Shown: piece after piece, positions 1 through 9,414 of the stretch
Layout of the letters: each line of letters begins with the position of its first letter
Position numbering within the stretch: the stretch's first letter is position 1
NCBI GenBank assembly: GCA_030729925.1
Contig: JANQWK010000065.1
Location: forward strand, 23,656-87,655
Length of the DNA stretch: 64,000 nucleotides
From: Saprospiraceae bacterium
GTDB lineage: Bacteria > Bacteroidota > Bacteroidia > Chitinophagales > Saprospiraceae
Direction: 5' to 3'
Translations under genes and position numbers: made by a program
The notes under the pieces: generated by a model
What the model was told of the DNA's origin: nothing
The model's input: the letters and a program-made list of their open reading frames with translations, nothing else
Database searches by the model: none

Positions 1-558
1 CCTGCCGGAGGATCGGGATGGCAGCTTGGACTGTCGGGAGCATTATTATTTGGAGATCGGGTAAAGGAAGATGTACTGGAAAGTCTGCGAACCAGTCAGG
101 GCTTCCTTTACGGCAATGACAAATCCGTTGCCAACATTCAGCTTCGCATGCGCGGCTGGAGAACCCTGCTGGTTTTGGGCAAGGATTGGCAATTAAACGA
201 AGTCTCTGGCATTCAAGGGCGCTTGGGAGGGGGTTACCTCAGTCACAAAATCAGGATACAAGATGATCCACAAACCTATGTCCCACAGGTGCACGGGGAT
301 TACAAGCGGGGGTACGACAGGCTCGAAGGCGGTCCTTTATTGTACGCCTGGACGGGTTATCGCTACAGGGGCAGCAACAACAACCTCAACTTTTCCATAG
401 GACTGGAAGGTACACTTGCCTTCACGAGGGGGCAGCGCAGTTTCCAATTTGACCTCAGAAAAGCCTATCTGGACAGACAGCCCTCTGCCTGGATCGGGCT
501 TAAAGCGACTTGGGTACTAATTGTCTTGGATCGTTCCACTTCTCAAAATTGGTATTAA
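1..558 (+). CDS. C-terminal part of probable outer-membrane beta-strand protein (5' truncated)
   Basis: The reading frame is open from the first base of the window to a TAA at 556-558, so this is the 3' end of a longer gene; an ATG at 148 is internal. The visible 185 residues alternate hydrophobic and polar residues with many Gly, Tyr and Trp, in stretches such as LYAWTGYRYRG and NFSIGLEG, typical of outer-membrane beta-barrel strands. The end is not a clear aromatic-terminated barrel strand. The next gene (Kdo transferase) begins two bases after the stop, so the two are probably co-transcribed and the product may be envelope-related. No family was recognised; the barrel assignment is inference from composition. 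Confidence 0.6.
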   Translation, partial: PAGGSGWQLGLSGALLFGDRVKEDVLESLRTSQGFLYGNDKSVANIQLRMRGWRTLLVLGKDWQLNEVSGIQGRLGGGYLSHKIRIQDDPQTYVPQVHGDYKRGYDRLEGGPLLYAWTGYRYRGSNNNLNFSIGLEGTLAFTRGQRSFQFDLRKAYLDRQPSAWIGLKATWVLIVLDRSTSQNWY

Positions 559-560
559 GG

Positions 561-1811
561 ATGTTAAACGAAAAACTGTATCAATTTGGAATTCGGCTGT
601 ACGGGCTGGGAATTAAAACTTATGCCCGATTCAACCCCAAGGCGAGGCTGTGGATTCAGGGAAGAGCAAACTGGGAACAACAATTACAAGAAGCGATGTA
701 CCGGCTACCGCCGGAAAAACCACGGATTTGGGTACATGTAGCCTCGCTGGGAGAATTTGAACAAGGCAGGCCTGTGATAAGTGCCATTCATCGCCAATAT
801 CCCGATTATCAGATCGTACTCAGCTTTTTTTCCCCATCGGGGTATGAGGTCCGGAAAAACTATCCCGAGGCTGCATTTGTATGTTATATGCCTTTAGACA
901 CCCCGGACAACGCTTTCCTGTTTGTGCAGCACCTGCAGCCTGTGATGGCTATATTTATCAAATACGAATTTTGGTACAACCACCTCATGGCACTGGAACA
1001 TTGGGGCATACCCGTTTTTTTGATCTCGGCAAGGTTTCGCGAACATCAAATTTTTTTCCGACCCTGGGGAGGATTTTTCAGAAGACTGCTTTCTACCTTC
1101 GATACCATCCTTATTCAAGATGAACGCTCCAAGGTACTCCTTCAGAAAATAGGCCTGAAAAAAGTGTATGTTACTGGCGATTCGAGGGTTGACCGAGTTC
1201 TGGACATAGCCGCTAACCCCCTTCCTTTTCCGGAACTCGAAAAATTTGCAGCCGGGCACAAAATTATTGTATTTGGAAGCTCCTGGGAGCCGGATGAAGC
1301 TATTTTTTGCCGCTGGATCAACCAAGAACTGCCCCCAGGCTGGAAAGTCATTATTGCTCCCCACGAAACAGGTGCCGATCACGTGCAACGCCTGCAGCAA
1401 AAACTCAAGCTGAGCCAAGCCACCTATAGTCAAAGGGCGACCATGAACCCGGACACCCAAATATTGATCATAGACAACGTGGGATTACTCGCCCAACTCT
1501 ACCAATTTGGCAGTATTGCATACGTTGGCGGTGGATTTGGAAAAGGCATCCACAGCATACTCGAACCAACCGCCTTTGGGATTCCGGTAATCACAGGACC
1601 ACGCTACCACAAATTTGAAGAAGCCATTGCCCTGAAAGCCATAGGGGCACTTTTTCCCATTAAAAACTTAGCAACATTTAGTCGGATCATGCAGACCTTG
1701 TGCGAAGACCCCATCCGTAAAGAGATCAAGGTCAAATTGAATGGTTACTTCGCAAGTCAGCAAGGCGCCACCCAAAGAACGCTGCAACACTTGGCTTCCC
1801 TGCTGGAGTAG
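561..1811 (+). CDS. waaA: 3-deoxy-D-manno-octulosonic acid (Kdo) transferase
   Basis: GT-B glycosyltransferase of family GT30 that moves Kdo from CMP-Kdo to lipid A at the inner face of the cytoplasmic membrane. The 416-residue length fits the family. Near residue 60 the motif HVASLGEFEQG carries the conserved Glu of the acceptor domain; VTGDSRVDR marks the inter-domain region, and GGGFGKGIHSILEP with GIPVITGP forms the C-terminal nucleotide-sugar site. The frame extends upstream to 510, but ATG 561 is preferred: it gives the family-like N-terminus (LYGLGIKTYARF) and lies just behind the upstream stop. The next gene is the heptose kinase, also an LPS core function. Confidence 0.95.
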   Translation: MLNEKLYQFGIRLYGLGIKTYARFNPKARLWIQGRANWEQQLQEAMYRLPPEKPRIWVHVASLGEFEQGRPVISAIHRQYPDYQIVLSFFSPSGYEVRKNYPEAAFVCYMPLDTPDNAFLFVQHLQPVMAIFIKYEFWYNHLMALEHWGIPVFLISARFREHQIFFRPWGGFFRRLLSTFDTILIQDERSKVLLQKIGLKKVYVTGDSRVDRVLDIAANPLPFPELEKFAAGHKIIVFGSSWEPDEAIFCRWINQELPPGWKVIIAPHETGADHVQRLQQKLKLSQATYSQRATMNPDTQILIIDNVGLLAQLYQFGSIAYVGGGFGKGIHSILEPTAFGIPVITGPRYHKFEEAIALKAIGALFPIKNLATFSRIMQTLCEDPIRKEIKVKLNGYFASQQGATQRTLQHLASLLE

Positions 1812-1851
1812 GCTTGTCAAGCCGAATTTATCCCGATATTGTTGTACCTTT

Positions 1852-2886
1852 ATGGCTTCACAACTGGAACCCCGTATGCAACGATCCTCGGATATCAACA
1901 GCCTGTTTGACGCCTTTACCCGACTCAACGTCCTGGTCGTGGGAGATGTCATGATTGACCGCTATATTATGGGGCAGGTTCGTCGGATCTCTCCCGAGGC
2001 GCCCGTACCGGTCGTAGAATGGCAATCCCAGGAAGACCGTCTGGGTGGAGCAGCCAATGTAGCCCTCAATATTCAAGCGATGGGAGCAAACGTACTCCTG
2101 TGCAGCATCATTGGTGAAGATGAGGCCGGAGACAACCTGCTCAAGCTCCTTCCAGCCTCCCAGCTTTCCACCAAAAACATCCTGCGTTCCAGCACCCGAA
2201 AAACAAGTGTTAAGTCCAGGGTTTTGGCTCAAAACCAGCAACTGCTGCGCATAGACGCAGAAGACACCCATGACCTGGACGAGGCTGAACAACTACTCCT
2301 TCTTGGGCAAATTCGGCAAACCCTCGATGCCCAAGACATACATGCCATTCTTTTTCAAGACTACAACAAAGGGGTACTCTCTTATCCCGTGATCCGCGCC
2401 ATTTTACTAGAAGCCATCAAACGCGATATTCCCACCGCAGTGGATCCAAAGGATAAAAATTTTTGGGCCTACAAACACGTCACCCTGTTCAAGCCCAACC
2501 TGAAAGAAATCCGACAACAACTCCCCGGCTCCATTACCCCTACCCCCGAATCACTCCGACAAACCGCAAAGGCCATCGTTCAAAAACTCGAAAACCAAAT
2601 TACCCTCATCACCCTTTCTGATAAAGGGCTGTATATCAACAACCAACAACAAGACCTCTTGATAGACACCCTACCCCGGCAAATTGCCGATGTTTGCGGA
2701 GCAGGCGATACCGTGATCAGTGTAGCCACCCTGGCCATGGCACTCGGAGCCGACCTGGACACCATCGCCACTTTGTCTAATCTGGCGGGCGGCCAAGTCT
2801 GCGAAAAAGTAGGCGTGGTTCCTGTTGACCGAGCACAGCTACAACAGGAATGCTTCAAATATCTGGAAGTTAAAATTAATACCTGA
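1852..2886 (+). CDS. rfaE1: D-glycero-beta-D-manno-heptose-7-phosphate kinase (RfaE domain I)
   Basis: PfkB/ribokinase-fold sugar kinase that phosphorylates heptose 7-phosphate at C1 in ADP-heptose synthesis. Seen: LVVGDVMIDRY near the N-terminus, the substrate motif RLGGAANVALNI, PKDKNFW, FKPN, and the C-terminal DVCGAGDT containing the catalytic Asp. The nucleotidyltransferase half of bifunctional HldE is absent, so a separate adenylyltransferase is expected elsewhere. The start is uncertain: ATG 1852 overlaps a promoter-like TACCTTTA at 1846-1853, so ATG 1876 (MQRSSDINSL) is a realistic alternative. The longer frame back to 1741 runs through waaA and is unlikely. It follows waaA by 40 bases and fits the same LPS-core context. 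Confidence 0.9.
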   Translation: MASQLEPRMQRSSDINSLFDAFTRLNVLVVGDVMIDRYIMGQVRRISPEAPVPVVEWQSQEDRLGGAANVALNIQAMGANVLLCSIIGEDEAGDNLLKLLPASQLSTKNILRSSTRKTSVKSRVLAQNQQLLRIDAEDTHDLDEAEQLLLLGQIRQTLDAQDIHAILFQDYNKGVLSYPVIRAILLEAIKRDIPTAVDPKDKNFWAYKHVTLFKPNLKEIRQQLPGSITPTPESLRQTAKAIVQKLENQITLITLSDKGLYINNQQQDLLIDTLPRQIADVCGAGDTVISVATLAMALGADLDTIATLSNLAGGQVCEKVGVVPVDRAQLQQECFKYLEVKINT

Positions 2887-2930
2887 AAATTATACCCCAA
2901 TAAATGCTATATTTTTCAATATAAAAAAAC

Positions 2931-2938
2931 TAACTTTG
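2931..2938 (+). promoter_or_regulatory. Bacteroidetes-type -7 box (TAACTTTG)
   Basis: TAACTTTG matches TAnnTTTG in AT-rich DNA 45 bases upstream of the ATG at 2983. No clear TTG is seen 19-21 bases before it, so the call rests on the -7 box and position. Confidence 0.5.
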
Positions 2939-2982
2939 TAATTGTTACGGGGAAAATTCTACATACCAAACACGCATAATCA

Positions 2983-4743
2983 ATGAAAACCCTCGTTCAA
3001 ACAATAGCACTATTGTTTGGTACGGGTATTTTGGCTGCACAAGCACATGCGCCTTTTTGGTTCGAAGCTTTTTCCGACAGGGACAGTTTTGCTACCAACT
3101 GGGTAGATGGCGGTCTCAATGCCGGTCCCCAAACATGGAAGTGGTCTGACAATCCCCGTGAAGCTACTTTCGGCAAGCAGCCTGTTTTTGCCGCTACTTC
3201 TGTGGCAAATGGCTACATCCTTTTCAATTCGGATGCCAATGGCAACCATCCCTTTCAAAAAAGCATTACCTCCCCTCCTATTGACATTTCGGATAAAAAA
3301 AGTCTTTTCGTGCGTTTCGAGACCCAGTATGGTTTTTTTTCCAAAAAAGGGATCGTAAATGCTGAGTTGGGGTATAGTTTCAACGGAACAGATTTTTTAT
3401 ATATCCCGGTTTTGGACTTCGTGCCGCAAAACACCCTGTTGGACTCGGTGCTTGTGCAGATCATTCAGATTCCTTTGAATGCTCCGCAACAATTAATGCA
3501 CTTGCAATTCAGGTGGAAAGGAAGGTATGAATATGCCTGGAAAATTGACGACCTGGGCTTGTATGAAGAAAATCCGCGGCCGCGCAACGATATTGCCTTG
3601 GAGTATCCCAAGGGTGCCCCAAACCACACGACTCCAATAAGTCAAGTCAACCCTATGGATTTTGCTGTAACCGTCAACAACAATGGCACAGCTGTCCAGA
3701 AAAACATACGGGTACAAGCTTGTGTATTGTTTGAGGGCGTAGAAGTTTTCCGATCCTATGCCGATCTACCTCAACTGTTACCGGACAGCAGTCAGCTCAT
3801 GGGGTTTGAAAACGCTTTTACGCCAAAAACCCGTGGATCTTATACCATAGTTTATCAGGCCATAAGCGGGGACATGGACGAAATGTCTGCCAACAACACA
3901 GTAAGCATGCCCTTTCACGTATCGGACAATTTGTTTGCCAAGGACGACAACAACATCACCGGAGCGACCCAGCCCAGTGCGCCCGGGAGTGACAACTGGC
4001 AGGCGGGAAACTTGTACAAAATCCAGCAAGCGGGCTATGAGGCTTCTCGAGCTCATATTTCAGTAATGAGTCCGGAAGGAGCAAACGGCTATGAAGGTGC
4101 TGCTGTAGCGGTATTTCTGTACGAGGTATTACCGGGGGCAGACAAAATCATCATGGATGAAAACCTGGAAATAAAGGGTTTTGGCGCTTACACCTTTGGT
4201 TCGGAGCAGCCATTCGAAGTTGTGGAAGTGGACTTGTTCGATATTTCAAGTGGCGAGCAGGGAATTGCCCTGGAAAAAGATCGCGACTACTTATTGAGTG
4301 TACAGTATCCCAATCATTTGATGGTACCTTACAGCACGCTCCCGTATTTTTACGACTATGCGACTATCGTCAAAAACAACAATTGGTTTCCCGGGGGATT
4401 CGGGCCTGGTATTACGGTGATAGCCAGGATGGAGATCCAAGCGGAAGGACTACAGACCCGGGTAAACAACCAGCTCATTCCAAACGCACAGGTTAGGCTA
4501 TATCCCAATCCTGTCAGCTCCTACTTACATGTAACACCACTTGATCCGGCATTGCGCATCATCCAATATCGGATTCGCGACCTACAGGGTAGGGATCTGT
4601 CGGGAAAAGCAGCTATTGGCGGCTTGCCTCCCGTCGGGGGTATCCTCGAAATACCTGTGCACCAATTGCCTGCAGGAACCTATATCCTTGATCTGGATTT
4701 GGAAAATGGCCAGAAAAGTGGCATACCGTTTATTAAAAAATAA
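2983..4743 (+). CDS. Secreted protein with T9SS type A sorting domain
   Basis: 586-residue exported protein. The N-terminus is a signal peptide (MKTLVQTIALLFGTGILAAQAHA). Residues about 25-210 form a beta-rich domain with NPREATFGKQ, FNSDANG and the WKIDDLGLYE motif found in MAM/jelly-roll-like secreted domains. The middle has CARDB-like strands (PMDFAVTVNNNGT). The last 80 residues are a type IX sorting domain (RLYPNPVSSYLHV to PAGTYILDLDLENGQ), which directs outer-membrane translocation and removal of the tail. It is a paralogue of the gene at 39546-41426: both share NLFAK/KLFAK...QPS...GNxYxI and the same domain order. Function is unknown; a surface or adhesive role is inference. Confidence 0.85.
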   Translation: MKTLVQTIALLFGTGILAAQAHAPFWFEAFSDRDSFATNWVDGGLNAGPQTWKWSDNPREATFGKQPVFAATSVANGYILFNSDANGNHPFQKSITSPPIDISDKKSLFVRFETQYGFFSKKGIVNAELGYSFNGTDFLYIPVLDFVPQNTLLDSVLVQIIQIPLNAPQQLMHLQFRWKGRYEYAWKIDDLGLYEENPRPRNDIALEYPKGAPNHTTPISQVNPMDFAVTVNNNGTAVQKNIRVQACVLFEGVEVFRSYADLPQLLPDSSQLMGFENAFTPKTRGSYTIVYQAISGDMDEMSANNTVSMPFHVSDNLFAKDDNNITGATQPSAPGSDNWQAGNLYKIQQAGYEASRAHISVMSPEGANGYEGAAVAVFLYEVLPGADKIIMDENLEIKGFGAYTFGSEQPFEVVEVDLFDISSGEQGIALEKDRDYLLSVQYPNHLMVPYSTLPYFYDYATIVKNNNWFPGGFGPGITVIARMEIQAEGLQTRVNNQLIPNAQVRLYPNPVSSYLHVTPLDPALRIIQYRIRDLQGRDLSGKAAIGGLPPVGGILEIPVHQLPAGTYILDLDLENGQKSGIPFIKK

Positions 4744-4753
4744 GCGGTATGCC
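4720..4753. terminator. Inverted repeat at convergent gene ends
   Basis: GGCATACCG (4720-4728) pairs with CGGTATGCC (4745-4753), and the inner TTATT pairs with AATAA around an AAAA loop. It spans the stop codon at 4741 and lies between convergent T9SS and valS genes. It has no long T tract, so the terminator role is inferred from position. Confidence 0.55.
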
Positions 4754-4770
4754 GGACAATTTATCTCAAA

Positions 4771-7497
4771 CTATTTCAGTAGTTGAGCCAGTGCCTGCTC
4801 CAGGTTTCTGATTTTTGCCTCCCCGTCTGCCAGTTTCTGCCGTTCGCGCTCCACCACATCTGCGGGTGCACCAGCCACAAAGCGCTCATTGCTGAGTTTC
4901 TTTTGTACGCTTTGCACAAAGCCCCTGAAATGATCCAACTCCTTCTCGATGCGCTGTTTCTCTTCCTCCACATCTATCTGTTGCTCTAGTACCAGGTAGT
5001 ATTTTTCTGTATCCGAAATAAAAGAAAGCGCGCCGTCCACCTCTGTGGGTGTCCACCGAAGTGGATGTAAAACCCCCATTTTCTCAACTATCGGTGCCAC
5101 GCCCTCCAGATCGAACAAAGCCTTGGCAGAATCGTCGTCCTGAATATACACATCGAGTAAATCTCTCGCTTTCAAGCCTTTGGAACTTCTAATTTCTCGA
5201 ATAGCCGCCACTAAGGAACGAGCCTTCTCCACTTTTCTAACCAATTGTTCGTCAAAGGACTGAGCTTTGGGGTAAGTTCCAATGACACAATCCTCCCCTT
5301 CCTTTCGATCCTTGAGTTGGTGCCAGATTTCTTCTGTAATAAACGGCATAAAGGGATGGAGGATCAGCATCAGTTGCTCATAAATTTCGATGGTTTCCGT
5401 TACCACTTCAGCATGGATGGGCGCCTCATAATCTGGCTTGATCATTTCCAGGTACCAGGAGCAAAAATCGTCCCAGATTAATTTGTAGATGGACATCAAG
5501 GCATCGGAGAGCCTGTAATCGTCAAAATGTTGTTGGATTGCTTGCAATTCCTGATTAACCCGATGGCGCATCCAAGCCACTGCCAATTGGTTGATGGTCT
5601 GTTTTTTTGCATCCGGTTCAACGTTGGTCTGTTCCCAGCCTTTGATCAGGCGCAAGGCATTCCACATTTTATTGCAGAAATTCCGCCCTTGTTCGCACAG
5701 TTTACTCTCGTTGACAATCTGCTTGGTCTCAGGATCAAATGGGGCATCAAAAATGATGTCGTTACCGGCTGCTGCGCTGGACAGAATGCCGAAGCGCACC
5801 CCATCGGCGCCGTAGGTGTGGATCAGTTCCAGGGCATCCGGAGAATTGCCCAGGGACTTGCTCATTTTTCGGCGTTTATTGTCGCGCACCATTCCGGTAA
5901 AATAGACCTTTTCAAAAGGTTGTCGTCCTTTTTGGCTGGCCAGGGTTTCACCCAGCAGGGACTCGGACCACTCGTATCCCGAAATAATCATACGAGCCAC
6001 CCAAAGGAACATGATATCCCAACCGGTGACCAACACCTGAGTGGGATAATAATATTTCAGTTCTTCCGGGTTTTCAAAGCCATCGAACACAGAAATTGGC
6101 CACAACCAGGAAGAAAACCAGGTGTCGAACACATCCTCGTCGCGGGTCAGGTCGCCGATTTCGAGTTGTGGGTTACCGGTTTCCAGGCGAGCCAATTCGA
6201 GCGCCTCTTCGGCTGTCTCTGCAACAAAAACCTGTTCGCCCAGGTACCAGGCAGGAATCTGCTGACCCCACCAAAGTTGGCGTGAGATACACCAATCTCG
6301 AACGTTCTCCTCGCGCAGCCAGTTGTAATACATATTCCAGAAATGCTCGGGATAGAACTGCACCTCACCGCTCTTCACCCCTTCCAGCGCTGTTTTGGCG
6401 AAGCCTTTCATATCCACAAACCACTGGTAGGTAAGCCGTGGCTCCACCATCGCATCGGTTCGCTCGGAGCGCCCCACTTTATTCTTGTAATCCTCAACTT
6501 TCACCAATTGACCCAGCCCCTCCAGCGCTTTCACCATACTCTTGCGCGCCCGGAAGCGATCTTCCCCAACAAACCAGCCGGCGGCTTCGCTCATCGTGCC
6601 ATCCTCATTGAGGACATCAATCACCTCCAATTTGTGGTTCAGGCCAATTTCATAGTCATTGGGATCGTGAGCGGGGGTTATTTTGAGCGCACCCGTACCG
6701 AACTCCCTGTCCACATAGCGGTCGGCAATAATGGGAATACTTCGGTTTACCAAAGGAACAATGGCCCTTTTGCCCTGCAGGTGCAGGTAGCGTTCATCTT
6801 CGGGATGCACCGCGATGGCCGTATCACCGAGAATCGTTTCCGGGCGGACTGTAGCAATCGTAATCCACTCCTCATCCGAACCCTCGATTTGGTATTTCAC
6901 AAAATGCAACCGGGACTGCTCTTCCTTATAGATCACTTCCTCGTTGGAAAGCACGGTTTTTGCCTCCGGATCCCAATTGGTCATGCGAAGACCTCTGTAA
7001 GCTTTTCCTTTCCGGTAGAGATCCACAAAAACTTTCAGCACGGCGGCAGACAACTTCGGCTCCATGGTAAAGCGGGTTCTGTCCCAATCGCAGGAAGCCC
7101 CCAACTGTTTGAGCTGATCCAGGATAATTCCGCCGTACTTTTCTTTCCATTCGAAGGCATACTCCAGGAACTTCTCCCTACCGATATCCGACTTTTTGAT
7201 CCCTTGTTCGCGCAGGAGGTTGACCACTTTGGCCTCTGTTGCAATAGAAGCGTGGTCGGTACCCGGAACCCAGCAAGCATTTTTGCCATCCAATCTCGCC
7301 TTTCGGATCAAGATATCCTGAATGGTATTGTTGAGCATGTGTCCCATGTGGAGTACCCCGGTCACGTTGGGCGGGGGGATCACAATCGTAAAAGGCTCTC
7401 TTTCATCGGGTACAGAGTGAAAATACTGGTGTTTTAACCAGTGATCATACCATTTTTTTTCCGTCTCCTGCGGATTATAGCGGGTTGACAAGGCCAT
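4771..7497 (-). CDS. valS: Valyl-tRNA synthetase
   Basis: Class I aminoacyl-tRNA synthetase charging tRNA-Val in the cytoplasm. From ATG 7497 the product is 908 residues. Seen in order: PPPNVTGVLHMGH (HIGH motif as HMGH, about residues 50-53), WVPGTDHASIAT, the editing domain (ATVRPETILGDTAIAVHP), WCISRQLWWGQQIPAW, KMSKSLGNSPDA, an anticodon-binding domain, and a C-terminal coiled coil (EEEKQRIEKELDH onward) typical of ValRS. The frame extends 20 codons upstream to a TTG, but that part runs into lysA, so ATG 7497 is used. A consensus promoter lies just upstream, inside the end of lysA. Confidence 0.97.
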   Translation of the reverse strand: MALSTRYNPQETEKKWYDHWLKHQYFHSVPDEREPFTIVIPPPNVTGVLHMGHMLNNTIQDILIRKARLDGKNACWVPGTDHASIATEAKVVNLLREQGIKKSDIGREKFLEYAFEWKEKYGGIILDQLKQLGASCDWDRTRFTMEPKLSAAVLKVFVDLYRKGKAYRGLRMTNWDPEAKTVLSNEEVIYKEEQSRLHFVKYQIEGSDEEWITIATVRPETILGDTAIAVHPEDERYLHLQGKRAIVPLVNRSIPIIADRYVDREFGTGALKITPAHDPNDYEIGLNHKLEVIDVLNEDGTMSEAAGWFVGEDRFRARKSMVKALEGLGQLVKVEDYKNKVGRSERTDAMVEPRLTYQWFVDMKGFAKTALEGVKSGEVQFYPEHFWNMYYNWLREENVRDWCISRQLWWGQQIPAWYLGEQVFVAETAEEALELARLETGNPQLEIGDLTRDEDVFDTWFSSWLWPISVFDGFENPEELKYYYPTQVLVTGWDIMFLWVARMIISGYEWSESLLGETLASQKGRQPFEKVYFTGMVRDNKRRKMSKSLGNSPDALELIHTYGADGVRFGILSSAAAGNDIIFDAPFDPETKQIVNESKLCEQGRNFCNKMWNALRLIKGWEQTNVEPDAKKQTINQLAVAWMRHRVNQELQAIQQHFDDYRLSDALMSIYKLIWDDFCSWYLEMIKPDYEAPIHAEVVTETIEIYEQLMLILHPFMPFITEEIWHQLKDRKEGEDCVIGTYPKAQSFDEQLVRKVEKARSLVAAIREIRSSKGLKARDLLDVYIQDDDSAKALFDLEGVAPIVEKMGVLHPLRWTPTEVDGALSFISDTEKYYLVLEQQIDVEEEKQRIEKELDHFRGFVQSVQKKLSNERFVAGAPADVVERERQKLADGEAKIRNLEQALAQLLK

Positions 7498-7515
7498 GCC
7501 GGATGTATTTTTTTG

Positions 7516-7546
7516 TAAAGATAGTTTGCTAAAATCAGTCGAACAA
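7516..7546 (-). promoter_or_regulatory. Promoter for valS
   Basis: On the minus strand TTG (7546-7544) is followed after 20 bases by TATCTTTA (7523-7516), close to TTG-N19-21-TAnnTTTG. It starts 19 bases before the valS ATG and overlaps the last codons of lysA, suggesting independent valS transcription. Confidence 0.55.
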
Positions 7547-8773
7547 ATGCTGGTCAATCTGGTGCCTGCGCAAATCCTCCATGGTTTCCCTTTCCCTGAT
7601 CAGGTAATCTTTGCCTTCAAACAGCATCACCTCTGCAGGTCGGGGTCGGGAATTGTAATTGGAGGCCATCATGAAACCGTAGGCACCTGCATTGAGCAGG
7701 CAAAGTACATCGCCTTCCCGAACTTCGGGAATTTCGCGGTTATGACCCAAGGTATCTGTTTCACAAATGTATCCCACCACCTGATACAGATGGGGATCGC
7801 CCTGGGGATTAGAAACGTTGACAATATGGTGATAAGCGTGGTAAAACATGGGGCGAATCAGGTGGTTCAGACCGGTATTCAAAAAAGCGAAGGTCGCTGC
7901 AGGGGTCTTTTTGATCAGGCTGGTAGTCGCCAACAGATAACCCGCCTCACTCACCAAAAACTTGCCCGGTTCGAACACCAGGGTCAAGTTTTTGCCGTAG
8001 GCCTGACAAAAATCCCGGAAACGAGCAGAAAGCATAGCTCCCAGCCTTTCCAGATCCAGTCCTTGATCACCTGGTTTATAGGTCACCTTGAACCCCCCTC
8101 CGAGATCAACAAAATCCAGATCCGGAAAACCCATAGCCAATTGGAGCAGCAAATCTGCACCCTGCAAAAAAGCCTCGGGGTCAGCAATATCTGAGCCGGT
8201 ATGCATGTGCAAGCCATTGATGCACATACCCGTATTTTCGACAATGGCTTTAATGGAAGGCAGTTGTTGGTAAGAAATTCCGAACTTGGAATCAATATGC
8301 CCCACGGAAATCTTCACATTCCCACCTGCCATGATGTGAGGGTTGATGCGGATGCACACAGGGACATCGGGAAAAGTGCGTCCAAACCGCTCCAGCATGG
8401 GCAAACTATCAATATTGATCCGCAAACCCATTCCTACAGCAGCTACCATTTCTTCCCAGGCTACCCCGTTGGGGGTAAACATGATCTCCTGAGGCTCAAA
8501 TCCTGCGGATAAGCCCAGTTGGGCTTCCTCGATAGACACCGTATCCAGGGCTCCTCCCAAACTTTTCACAAACCGCAACAAATTGATATTCGTCAGCGCT
8601 TTACAGGCATAATCCAATTGCAAGTTGGGCACATCAAAGGCCGCCTTAAGGCGATGGAACTGCCCGGCGATCTTGTCAAAATCATATACATACAGGGGTG
8701 TCCCGTATTTTTCCGCCAGGAAAAGTGGATCAACGCCCTCATTCATCACATACTTTCCGTTATTTACCAGCAT
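7535..8773 (-). CDS. lysA: Diaminopimelate decarboxylase
   Basis: PLP enzyme of alanine-racemase/ornithine-decarboxylase fold III that decarboxylates meso-diaminopimelate in the last step of lysine synthesis. 412 residues. YACKALTN places the PLP lysine at about residue 58; HMHTGSDI, FVDLGGGF (phosphate-binding glycines), EPGKFLVSEAGYL and the C-terminal ICETDTLG with the substrate-binding Cys are all present. EPGK replaces the commoner EPGR. The start codon follows a good upstream promoter box. The gene is divergent from the ECF sigma gene and lies upstream of valS on the same strand, with 37 bases between its stop and the valS start. Confidence 0.95.
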   Translation of the reverse strand: MLVNNGKYVMNEGVDPLFLAEKYGTPLYVYDFDKIAGQFHRLKAAFDVPNLQLDYACKALTNINLLRFVKSLGGALDTVSIEEAQLGLSAGFEPQEIMFTPNGVAWEEMVAAVGMGLRINIDSLPMLERFGRTFPDVPVCIRINPHIMAGGNVKISVGHIDSKFGISYQQLPSIKAIVENTGMCINGLHMHTGSDIADPEAFLQGADLLLQLAMGFPDLDFVDLGGGFKVTYKPGDQGLDLERLGAMLSARFRDFCQAYGKNLTLVFEPGKFLVSEAGYLLATTSLIKKTPAATFAFLNTGLNHLIRPMFYHAYHHIVNVSNPQGDPHLYQVVGYICETDTLGHNREIPEVREGDVLCLLNAGAYGFMMASNYNSRPRPAEVMLFEGKDYLIRERETMEDLRRHQIDQHLFD

Positions 8774-8792
8774 TCCGGATAATTTTGAAGTT

Positions 8793-8821
8793 CAAAGATA
8801 GCAAGCTCCTTTATCCACCAA
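8793..8821 (-). promoter_or_regulatory. Promoter for lysA
   Basis: Minus-strand TATCTTTG is an exact TAnnTTTG match about 20 bases before the lysA ATG, with TTG 18 bases further upstream. Positions are good to about one base. Confidence 0.55.
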
Positions 8822-8862
8822 AATATTTTTTTTCTGCATCTTTAAGAAATAAAACCCCTTTT

Positions 8863-9414
8863 GTGAACCTGGAAATATTGGTAGAAGGCTGTAAGAGAGG
8901 AACACCGCAGGCGCAACAGACGCTGTATGACCGATATTCGTCGGTGTTGTTTGCGATTTGCCGGCGCTATCTTCCGCAATATGAAGATGCGGAGGATGCC
9001 CTCGTTGCGGCTTTTTTCAAAATATTTACCCAGATCCATCAGTTTAATGAAATGGGAAGTTTTGAAGGCTGGATGAAGCGCATTGTTGTGAATGAGTGTC
9101 TGATGACCCTACGCAGGCAATCCCTGCCCTTTTCAGCAATAGAGATCCAACTGGAAGTTCCGGCAGGGGAAATTTCTGCAGAGGCCCACCTCGAGGCGGG
9201 CGATGTACTTCGCCTGCTCGAACAGCTGCCTCCGGGTTACCGTACCATATTCAACCTTTATGTTGTGGAAGGATACAAACACAAAGAAATTGCAGACCTG
9301 CTTGGCGTCAGCATTAACACCTCCAAATCGCAACTCATTCTGGCAAAAAAGCGGATGAAGGAGTTGTTGTTGGAGCTGCAGTACCCTGATTCGGAAAACT
9401 ATCATGCCAAATAA
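8863..9414 (+). CDS. ECF-type RNA polymerase sigma factor
   Basis: Small sigma-70 family protein (183 residues from GTG 8863) with region 2 (LYDRYSSVLFAICRRYLP, then EDAEDALVAAFFKIF) and region 4 (LPPGYRTIFNLYVVEGYKHKEIADLLGVS), followed by a helix-turn-helix tail (NTSKSQLILAKKRMKELL). The frame is open back to 8698, but those residues overlap lysA and look non-coding; GTG 8863 gives VNLEILVEGCKRG, the usual N-terminus in this family. The downstream gene overlaps the 3' end and encodes a small single-helix membrane protein, as expected for an anti-sigma partner. Confidence 0.88.
   Translation: MNLEILVEGCKRGTPQAQQTLYDRYSSVLFAICRRYLPQYEDAEDALVAAFFKIFTQIHQFNEMGSFEGWMKRIVVNECLMTLRRQSLPFSAIEIQLEVPAGEISAEAHLEAGDVLRLLEQLPPGYRTIFNLYVVEGYKHKEIADLLGVSINTSKSQLILAKKRMKELLLELQYPDSENYHAK

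Noticed and set aside
1741..1851. Upstream extension of the heptose kinase frame
   Set aside because: It overlaps the waaA coding end and its residues (KAPPKERCNTWLPCWSR) do not fit the family N-terminus.
5527..6285. 252-residue plus-strand frame opposite valS
   Set aside because: Shadow of the valS reading frame with no domain evidence.
6343..7437. 364-residue plus-strand open frame opposite valS
   Set aside because: It is antisense to a fully motif-supported valS, has no recognisable family or signal, and several similar shadow frames lie on the same stretch.
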